From NCBI GenBank assembly GCA_949987565.1, contig OX465103.1, positions 12,171,145 through 12,235,144 of the forward strand: a DNA stretch of 64,000 bases, written 5' to 3'. The stretch is from Luidia sarsii. Its lineage: Eukaryota > Echinodermata > Asteroidea > Paxillosida > Luidiidae. The notes below the pieces were generated by a model, which saw nothing but the letters and a program-made list of their open reading frames with translations, made no database searches and had not been told where the DNA came from. Made by a program: the position numbers and the translations under genes. Shown in pieces: positions 47,772 through 58,400 of the stretch. Positions within the stretch are counted from its first letter, which is position 1; each line of letters opens with the position of its first letter.

Positions 47772-47915
47772 GTAAGTCATATTATAAAGAATATAAAAAT
47801 ATTTTCTCTCAGTTTGCCTAATTTTATATATCTCTCTCCCTCGTGTATTCTTTCACAGATTCCATTTCATGAGAACAAACAACTGGGTGATTTCATTAAT
47901 GTTTTAATTCTCTAG

Positions 47916-48058
47916 AGCTAGATGTGCACGACTCTCAACTAGACGGGACTCCATCACTCCAAGAATGGGACCTGGGTGTCGCTAGGATCCGGAAGCAGGG
48001 GGGACGATGATCTGAACGATTACCCTGCTTGCAGAGCGGTCCATCCACCAATCTTCTG
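47916..48058 (+). other. exon-like module 2
   Basis: A TTTTAATTCTCTAG acceptor precedes 143 bp ending CTTCTG|GTAAAC. One frame reads LDVHDSQLDGTPSLQEWDLG, then shifts at the G run (about 47998-48003) and continues DDLNDYPACRAVHPPI. The core is shared with modules 1 and 3. Confidence 0.45.
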
Positions 48059-48174
48059 GTAAACTTTGGCTGAATCTTTCGGCTAAAAATAATTAGTCAG
48101 GTTTTGACTACCGTTGATAGGCTTAATAATAGATACCCACTTTGTGTCACAATTAACAAGAAGACAAATAAATT

Positions 48175-48292
48175 CTCCTGGTGACGGCCAGAGCATACTG
48201 GTCGAAACGTCGAGTTACCACTCAGGTTCTTTTCAGAACCACACCTCCTCCTTAAGAGACCTGATACATGGTGTCACCGCAAACCTTCCTAT
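48175..48292 (+). mobile_element. foldback element, family Q (half copy)
   Basis: CTGGTCGAAACGTCGAGTTA, TTCTTTTCAGAACCACAC and ATGGTGTCACCGCAAACC match the right arm of the family. Confidence 0.6.
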
Positions 48293-48347
48293 TAACAATA
48301 ACAAGAAGACAATAAATCAATAATGTTTTTGTCTTCTCTTGCCGTAG

Positions 48348-48501
48348 ATGCATGTATGAAACCGACATCTGATTTTCAAGACAAGCCGTCGGTGAAAAGG
48401 GAAAGTACACACAGACGTTCTTTAGGATCAGGTAGCAGGGGGATGATGATCTGAACGATTACCCTTCTAAGTTGTAGAGCGGTCCATTCACTAATATTCA
48501 G
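48348..48501 (+). other. exon-like module 3
   Basis: A TCTTCTCTTGCCGTAG acceptor precedes 154 bp ending ATTCAG|GTAAAT. It carries the shared core (TTAGGATCAGGTAGCAGGGG ... GAGCGGTCCATTCACTAA). It could be leader exons of CEP41, exons of a non-coding RNA, or copies of a decayed exon. Confidence 0.4.
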
Positions 48502-48814
48502 GTAAATGAATAGACAAAATATATAATCAAAACAAATTGCATTCATTTTCCCCCAAATTTCTGTGCTGCCCAACCCCCCTTTGTAACGTCTCAGTCGTCA
48601 CTCTATATAACGATGAAATAGAAAATGAGCAGATTTATGCATCTATTGAATCAGTAATTTATAGTATTACTAGCCGTAGATATTCTTACAAGACGACCTT
48701 CGCGACCTTTTGTCGAGAAAATGTCTAAGCGGTCCTTGCTCTACTGCTGACTCCGAGGTGGTTGTTAGGTCGTCGGGGTCAACTCCGTGAGCGGTGTCCC
48801 CAGAAATCTTAGTG

Positions 48815-48940
48815 AGCAAGGAAATACATGTAGTTGCGGTAGCCGTAACCCTCTTGCCTCCCGAAGGTCTCCGACCATATCCATCGGGAGGATGAGGGAA
48901 TTACGGCCGGTATATACCGCAATTAGTGGGCGAAGATCAA
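48815..48940. repeat. imperfect palindrome (TTGCGGTA-CCGTAACCCTC)
   Basis: TTGCGGTAGCCGTAACCCTC ... GAGGGAATTACGGCCGGTAT, an imperfect inverted repeat. A related perfect version lies at 51048-51103 (TTGCGGTAACGGTAACCCTC ... GGGTTACCGCAA). Confidence 0.5.
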
Positions 48941-49139
48941 CAGCCCAATAGCCAAAATATAGATTTTCCTTTTGTTTACTTTAATTTGTTCCGCCAACAT
49001 TCATGAAAGAAGGTCAAAAATTCATGTTTGGATCAGAATAATATTTAAAATCACGGACGATCTACATGTAGGCATTGAGGATCTAGGAAGGAGTAGGATG
49101 TAGGCTTCCCTAGTACGAGCATACAACAAGTTCCTTGCT

Positions 49140-49280
49140 ACATGTACAAAATATACTGTACATGTCCACATGTACATGTACATGTCCACATGGACATGTA
49201 CATGTACTGTACATGTGTACACTGTAAGTACATGTACAATACATGTACAAAAAAATGTACATGTACATAATCAACCGGCT
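49140..49280. repeat. ACATGT microsatellite
   Basis: TACATGTACATGTCCACATG-type repeats about 210-350 bp upstream of the CEP41 start codon. Confidence 0.85.
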
Positions 49281-49486
49281 GGAGCAGTACATGTACACGA
49301 GCCGCACGCCGTATACGCAACGCTAGCCGGCTGGAGCGGTTGATTATTAACGTCTTCCCCACACAGCACAGTCAGGGAAAATAATTCACGTTGTCAAGCG
49401 GTACTATACTCTACCGAAGCTACCGTTTATGTAAATATCGCCGGTGCTGTCAACAAATCCGAAGCTTGGAATCCAGAGAACGCAAA

Positions 49487-52400
49487 ATGTCGGCACGAAG
49501 TCGAAACACACGCTCGGCATCGGATGTAAGTTGCAGCTGCCGTCATTTATTTGGCACTGTCTGTGATTCATTGGTGTGCAGAAAATCAGCGCGATCGATC
49601 GTTGGGGAGGACTGTGGTGGCGGTGTAGTCCGTTTAGTAACTTGGACCCTTAGTGCCTTACATTACAATCGCCCGACCCCTCAATTTTTTTTAAAAGAGC
49701 GATTGTAAGGGTCCAAGTTACTCGGACTAGTGGCGGTGGTAGGCGACATGTAAACTAAGCATTACTGAATACAGAATACTGTCTGTAGTGTTACAGGCAA
49801 TTTAATATAACTAAATAATGTCCCTACAGACAGAACATCACGAAGCATTATTTGAACACTGACACTGTTACTGTTAGTGTTAGTTAGTACTTAGATAAGG
49901 TAGAATAGAAGTTAGAAGGTGAGGTAAGTCACCAGATAAGGATCATCAAGTTCAGTGAGTGGACACTGTCACTAGACTAGACAGGGCGGACCTGTTACAT
50001 TTACAGTCGTTCATGGAGCTACTATTACTGAGTACTAGTACTAGTAGTACTACTACTTTTACTAGTAGTAGTAGTACTAGTAGTACTAGTACTAGTAGTA
50101 GTAGTCACTAGTACTACCACAGTACTAGTATAGTCCGAGTAACTTGGACCCGACAAGTCACCCTTTTTTTATCGAATTTTGAAATTTTGAATTTCGGGTA
50201 ACTGTAGGGTCCAAGTCCTGCAGTATCCTATTTAGACCTGATTATATGTACACGCCGCCAAAAACCATTTCGACCGAAACAAACTACCCGACACAAACCC
50301 CCAGATTTACCGCCGAAAACACCCGTATCACCGTCCTACGTACCCATTTTTGGATTCAGTGAGAATCAAGAATTCTAATACTGGTCATTTGCTTTACTCA
50401 CGTTTTGGAAAAAAGGCAAAAAATACCATCAGTTGATCGAGAAGGTGTTTCGTTTCGCCCGTGCGACAGCCAAAACAAAAAGGCGGCCATCTTTTTCTAT
50501 AAATAGTATTCTGACCGTTCCGTGTGCGCAGTGGGTCTGCAACCGTTGAGCCCGCGACTGTTTCATACATGATACGGTGATACGGGTGTTTTCGGAGGTA
50601 AATCTGGGGGTTTGTGTCGGGTAGTTTGTTTCGGTCGAAATGGTTTTTGGCGGCGTGTACATATAATCAGGTTTAGGATACTGCAGGACTTGGACCCTAC
50701 AGTCACCCGAAATTCAAAATTTCAAAATTCGATAAAAAAGGGTGACTTGTCGGGTCCAAGTTACTCGGACTAGTACTAGTACTACTTTTTAGTAGTAGTA
50801 GTATTACTATTTATTACTAATATTAGTTAATACTATAGTAAAGTACTAGTTCTATAGTTGTACTTAGTAGTACGTACTACTAGTACTACTACTAGTACTA
50901 CTAGTACAGTTAGTAGTATTAATTATACTATAATTGATTCTAATTACCGGTACTATATTATAGCTCCATGAGTCGTTGATGGCATGACCAAAGGATCTGG
51001 ATTGGTAGAGCTACATGTACAGGTAGAGTCAAGACGGACAGAGATTAGTTGCGGTAACGGTAACCCTCATCCTCCCGAGGGTCGGGTTACCGCAACTGAA
51101 CTAGACAGATCTGAGTCTGCGATACCCTCAATTACAAAGCCTTCTTTCTAATCTAAGACCTTAGCCTGCCTAGTCCGAGTAACTTGGACCTTACAGTTAT
51201 AGTTACAGACAAGTCGCCCTTTTTGAAATTTGACAGGGTCAGGCGGGATCAACTCGATCAACTGAGGAGAAATTCCTCCATTTTTACCCAAACTTGAGTA
51301 AAACAAATGACCATATTATCATCCGAGTAACTTGGACCCTTACAATTGCCCTTAAAAAAAAAAATTGAGGAGGTCGGGGGTTAGTATTGCCCGACCCCTC
51401 AAAATTGTTTAAAAATGGCGATTGTAAGGGACCAAGTTACTTGGACTACCAGTACCAGTATTTCAATACCAGTATTGGAATGTTTGATTCTCACTGAATC
51501 AGTGGGCGCATCACTGCATGGGACAGTTTCACGGCTGCTTTCGAGATAAAATCTGAGGACTTTGGATCCATGGGGTTTGTTGGAAAATAGATAATTTAAT
51601 GGAAGACTTTGCCTGTAGAATTAGCAGATGCTTGAGCTCTTCCAAATGTAAAAGAAAAGAGGGAAAGATTTTGGTTTAATAATTACCCTCACAACAACAG
51701 TCCAACTAATAACGACACTGTCTGGCAGTGACAGCACAGTGACACTGGTCCAGCAGGCTCTGAAGGGTTGCTGTCCTCTAGGTTTTCAAGCTGACCTGGT
51801 GATTGTTTGTTTACTTCTCTCTAACCAGATAATGAACAAGAGGATTCCTGAGAACCCCAGATACAAAGATGTTAAGTCCACACTTGACACAGGTAAGGGC
51901 TAGGCCCAAGTATTCACTCAGTGACTGAGCTTAGCCGCTCGTCGGAGACAATGGAATGCGTGTCATTGTTTTTGTTTTTATTCAAGCAAATAAAGGAAAA
52001 AAATAACTGGGAACTTTTAAGTAATTGTCAAGGAAACTTTGACTGGACTGGCACCTGAACCCTTGACCACTGGTTTCTGCGCACCAGCACTCTTACCATC
52101 TGAGCTATCCAGCCCTTTTTAAGCCAAATGTGGATAAATTGAAGAGCATCAAAAAGTTTTCTGGAGTGGCCTTGCACTAGGAATGAAACTGCAGCAGCTC
52201 TGTAACATCCCATTGCTGAAAACCCCTGTTTCTTTACCCCCAAAACAACTAGATTCGAGATTGTATCCTCTTGTGTGATTTATATATACTGCAGGTGCTA
52301 GCATGTCCAAGTACATGACCAAGATTGAGGAGATCAGAAAAAGTGAGTAAGAGTAAGAAAGTCTATCAGTATTAGGGATAGCATTTTATTTTGACAGCAA

Positions 52401-55400
52401 CCTATTTGTACACAGATCTCAACACAACTTAGTGCCTTGAATACCAGTTGCTCAAGGATATATTTAACTTGAACTGTGGGTTCAATGCCCCCCCCAAAAA
52501 AAAATAAAAAAATGAATAAAAATAAAAACATCTGATAGGGTGCTCTGTCCATCTTCTGAAGTAGAGCATTATGACATAAACATCCAGTATACCAGTCACC
52601 CTCTCAGATACGGTACACATCTCTTCCACACCTCAAAGAAGTCCACATTTGACACAGGTAGGAGGCCTAGGCCCAAGTATTACCTCGATGACTGAGCTTA
52701 ACAATGTTAGTCATGACATCATTATGTGACCTATAGACGGACTGCGTCTACCCGGTACTAGAAATTATGTCGGGGTACCGTAATGCCGTGGGGGACCCGA
52801 CTAACATCAATCTATGGACAGAATTAAAGATTACCGCCACACATTTGTATTTGTGTGTTCAAATTTGTCCATGGACTGTTATATTATGCTACATGGCGTT
52901 GCCCACCCACGTATATGGTTTTTCCATAAAGATCCTTGGCAGCACTCTTTAAGATGGCACTATTTAAAAAAAAAGGCTGCTTCCATGATATTACAGTCTG
53001 GTGCCCGCTATTGTCCATCTGTAGATTATATAAATTTTGTCTGTGTTCCAAACAGGTCTTGTTTCCATGGCGTTACCCGTAGACCAGATCTGTCTTACCT
53101 TTTGCTTGTCATTCTTGTACCCCTTTCATTTCATTTCTTCAGACTACAGGTACAGGAAAGATGAGATCTTCAAGCGAATGAAAATCACAACCTTTGTCCA
53201 ACTCGTAAGTTGTCAGTGCTTTCCAGTTGAACCAGGGCGAGATTATTAGCCTCTTGGATGTTTGGCTTGGTCTCATACTTTTTATCAAGCTTCGAATTGA
53301 AGCTGTGTTTTGGTCATCAAATGGTTTAAATAAATTAAAGCACCGATGATAATTGGAATCCACCAGTCTCCTGACGATGGGCAGAGTACGCACTGCTCAA
53401 AACTTTGAGTTACCGGCTCTTTCCAGAGCCATAATCCGTCTCAAAAAAGATTATTTATAATTATGGTGTCACTGCAAACCTTCCACTTGGTATTCCAATT
53501 TCATCCGATTTGATTATGACAGCCATTCAAGATCCTCCAGGTTTGAATTGGATGAAATCAGTGAGGGTTTGCACTACTCGGTAATTATGCATCAGGAAGT
53601 GCAACATGATGCCCACTGCTAGTGCTATATAGGTCTGAATCCATTTCATGACCTCGACCAGCTCAGTGGTCAAGTGGTTAAGATGTCTGCACTAGAAAGC
53701 AGGAGTTGGGGGTTTGAATCTCGCCCAAGTTGCCTGTATTGTTTTTCAGCAGGCAGTCGGGCAAAGCACTGCCCATACAGCGTTAGTTATACATCAAGTA
53801 TACATAAGGCAAACGCTCATTGAATTACATTCTCATCCACACAGTTCACTAGACAGTCAGGCATACATGTACATGTACATGTACATGTAGGTACTCTGAT
53901 CCCAAAACAAGATACATTCTTTCCCATTGTGTCCATGAAGCATAACTTTATTCATGATTTTTTTTTCTCCAAAGATATTACAAGTCGAGACCTTTGAGGA
54001 ACGAGAGAGGATTCTAGGTAGGTTTTTCACCTCTTCCCCTTGTTAAACCTTGAAAAATTTATAGAGGCCCAGTTCCTGTTAGGTTTGAATTTTGAAACAT
54101 CAAGCCCTTTATTTTTTGTTTTGTATTTTGGTCTTTTAAGCCAGTAAAAAAAACCCGTCATACTTATTCAGACTCTGCAGGAATCGATCAGAAACAGCCG
54201 GGATGGAGAATTTTCAAAATGCAGTTCAATTACATAGAAATGTGCTTTAGGCCCACCTCAAATGATGGTGTATTTGCCCCCGAAGGCAGTGCGAATGACT
54301 GGGATGACTCAGTGGGATGACTTGGAATGATGTTAGAGTACATACAGGCTGTTCAGACCGCTCATTGAACCTCCAGGAATGTGCAAAGAACTTTTTATTC
54401 CGTCGCCATTCTGGCTCACACTGCCTCTAGCGTGACCGGGGTATTCCCTTCAGTGCCCAAAGTGCCATTTGAGTAAGAAAGAGAAAAGTAAGAGTAAGAG
54501 TATGAAAGTCTATCAGTATCTGAGATAGCATTTGATATTGCCAGCAACTTTGTTTGCACACACTAACTCAACTTAGTGGCTTGGATACCAGTTGCTCCTG
54601 GGTATATTTTAGCTTAAAACTGTGGGTTCGTAAATTGTAAACTGAGTGGGAACATATAAAGAAATTGAAAAATGGCAAAGAAAAGTTTGACTGGACCGGG
54701 ACTCAAACCCAAGCCCTTTGCCCCCAACCCCGGCAAAGACTAGTTGTTTAATTGGGAGGCCACCAGCTGAGGATTGAATTGCTCAGATTGTAAGAAACCA
54801 GAGGTCTTTGGTTCATGTCCCGTTCCAGTCAAAGTTTTCTTTGACATTTTTGAAAAAAAATTTGAGGAGATAATTGACCTTATTAATTTGATTGTGGTGG
54901 GGCTGTCATTCTGTAGAATCCCAAGCTTCCGACCGGGAACTGACGAACCTGAGGAACGGCGGAGAGAGTCGAGGGGGCGGCGATAACGACTTGGGCAGCC
55001 CTGTCCCTTCCCTGGCCCTGACCGAGGGAGACTTTGGAGGAGAGGCTGAGATACCGACATCGCGGTCTACTTTGCAGAGGTCAGTCTGCCGGCCCACTGG
55101 CTTGAAGGACCATTACTCTTTTGTGGGATCGAGATCGTTCCTTTTTGCCGTCAGGATTTTTCATGCGTCCAACTTGAGACAATACGCATGAACCAAGTTC
55201 ACTAAAAAGTATTCACAGACTAGCAAACAGTGCATTTTGTCTACACTCGAAGCAGCATCTAGCATTCAATGATCTGTTCTTGCATTCGTGTTCTCCTCTA
55301 CTCTAGCAAGAAGGGTCTCCATATTTATATTCCACCAAGACAAAGGAGTTGGGGTGTGTTCTAAGGGGTAGGTGACCTATAGAAACTATCCTCAATGGAT

Positions 55401-58400
55401 GGTGGACAGAGGGGTTTGGTTAATAGGTTGTGGTTTCAAAGGATATCTGGACTGAAGATTTCATAGAAAGTTCAAATTTCAGTAGAAAGTTTGGAATGGG
55501 TTCTGGATGATTGAATGTGGTGGGCTTTAATTGAAGTGTATATGTTGTGATCCCTGGAGATATACGTCAGTTAATGGTTGATGGCCTCTCACTGGCGCCC
55601 CGGCAAAGACTAGTTGATTCTTTGGGGAGGCCACAATCTAAGGGCTGGATAGCTCAGGTTGTTAAGAGTGGTGGAACACGAAACCAGAGGGTCTCAAGTT
55701 CAAATTGTGGTCTAGTCAATGATTTCCTTCCCAGGAGTAATAGGTTTGCGGTGACACCATGTATAATTCTCTCTTGTGAGTATGTTTGGTTCTGAAAAGA
55801 ACCGGAGGAACTCGACGTTTCGAACAGTGTACTCTAGTCGACTTCAGGAGACAGTCTCCTGAAGACAAACAGAGTACATTGATCGAAACGTTGAAACGTC
55901 AAGTTCCTCCGGTTCTTTCCAGAACCACACATACTCACAAGAGAGAATGGACCTTTCCCATGAAATATGCAAATTAGACCTAGAAATATGCAAAACCTGC
56001 ACGCAACGCGCACTCGGTTGCCCACCAATTTAGTAAAGCACATACGCCAGCTCTTATTTGCATATTTCATGGGAAAGGTTCATTGTACATGGTGTCACCG
56101 CAAACCTATTACTCCTGCTATTCTCACCATGAAAACCTTCAAATCTCATTCAATTTCCTTCCCATTTTTTGAAATTTTGAAACAATTAATTGGATGGAAA
56201 CGTCTGCATCCTGACAGTGTGATCAAAGGTGTCGGGGAGTTTGATCTGGAGAACAACTCCATCCCGCCCACACCGGCCACGGCCACGCCCCTCCCAGACA
56301 GCTCAGACTCTCCCTACCTCCTCCTTGACCTACGGGACGCCGACGCCTACGAACAGTGCCATCTCATAACGGGTACGTTGCCATGGCAAAGGCTCTTTTT
56401 CTTGTTATCATCATTCCTCTCGTTGTACATGTTGCAGGTTGTTCTTCCTTGCACCAGTTAGCAAATGTGTACACATGTATTAGAATGATTTCATATGTAA
56501 ACTAAGAGAAATATGCAGACATGCTGCAAACTCCTGTGTGCCATACCCTCCGAATCCGAGCACCACTATAGACCGGTCTTACTGACGTCACGTTGCTACT
56601 AGAAACAGCGAGATCTGCCATCTTGGAGTACACACATACGCTTTCGATTGCACGTTTGTGTTCGTTTAACGTTACGTTAGTCATCATGGCGAATTTGAAT
56701 GCTGCACTGTCGGCTTATTACAGTTCTCTCGATGGGAATTCCAAGGCCCGGTATGATGACATTCTCGGCTTTATTGCTGGAATAGATCCGTACACAATTA
56801 ACCCGCGACAACCATTTCGTCCGTCTTATTAGCGAAAGTGTATGAGTTGCATCACCTTCTCTTGTCAGTACAGCAGGTAAACGATAAAAAGATTTCTTAT
56901 CACGATCCCCCCCTGCTTCCACAGCCAAGGACAACGCAAAAGTTAATCATCTTTCAACAAAACAAGTACCTCCAATCCATGGTACAACTACGGAGGAATA
57001 AAAAGAGATTCCTCCATGGCACAACTAGTAATTAATACTAGTAAAAAGTAGCAGTACTAGTAGTACAACTACGACGAGTGCAAAACTTGCCGCCGTGCAT
57101 GTGGAGTTGTTTGTATGGACAGCTGACTTGGTAACGGCGGTGACGTGCTTATGTGTGTAATCCAAGATGGCCAATAAACAAAACCGTGACGTCATTGAAG
57201 ACGGGTCTATTGTCAAAGTTTTACTGAAAGACTCTTTTCAGCCTACCACAAACTCGCTTGTACACACAGTGCACACTTATTGATTTATTTCATGGGTATG
57301 TACTGTTACCAATTGTATAGTAATGGCACATTTACACACAAAAAAACCTTTGTGAAGTTCGTGGTCCCTGAAAAGTGGCACGGTGTGAAGTAGTTAATGG
57401 ATGATAGATTGATATCTTTGCCCTACTGTACCTTGTAATGGGTCATTTTGACAACGTGTACATTGAATTGTGTGGTATTTTCATCTATTGTCTTTTTGGG
57501 GGATGGGATGACTCTTACAGCTAAGAACTACCCAACAGCGATGCTATCAAGATCTGTCAACAACTTCACCAAGGACATACTTGCATACGTATCCTTTGCA
57601 TCATCTGAAAGTTTCACTGTTACCTGCCATGAGGACAGTTTCCCAATGTGCAAATAAACGTCATTTGAATCGCGATTATTATTTTTTTCTTTTTTGGGGG
57701 GTTGTCCCTGCGCAGGCCCAAAAATCATAACACAAAAACGCGAGCTCATTGTGGTTAGGGAGACAAGCACGGCACTTGAGCAACGTGAGCAGTGCATTAT
57801 GGAATTAAAAACAAACGGAGCAAATGAATACGATTATTTAGAAAAGACACACTAAAAGTGGAGTCCGAATCACAATTCAAATTCCATTAATTATCGGTGA
57901 CATAATTTCCCCCTAGCTTTAATACCCAACATGAAAGCAAGGGTCACTAACGCAGGTTTATCCAGGGAAACCTTGTCAAACGCAACCTTCCATAGCAAAA
58001 AATGGCAGCCTTTGACCTCCCTTGACTCCTTAATGCCCCCCTCTGTCAGAAAAACAAAACGGGTAAGATCATCGTCATGTATGACGAAGACGAGAGGATT
58101 GGACCCATGGCTGCTACTACGTTTGTCGAGAGGGACTTCAACAACACCTTCCTACTCTCCGGTGGTGAGTGTCTATGATTTCTGTCTTATTTCATCCTTA
58201 AAAAAAATTGTTAAGGAAGAACTGACTGTTTTTTAATTTGAAAAATGGCAAACAAAATTATTATCAATCTATTTGGGAATGCTGCTATCCAAAAGGAGAA
58301 ATGGCTAAGCTCAGCTGTTTGTCAGTCAAGGGAGATCACACCATCGTATTCCTTGTATGTTTGACCTCTTTTGTTAGCATTGTAGTACATGTATTGAAAA

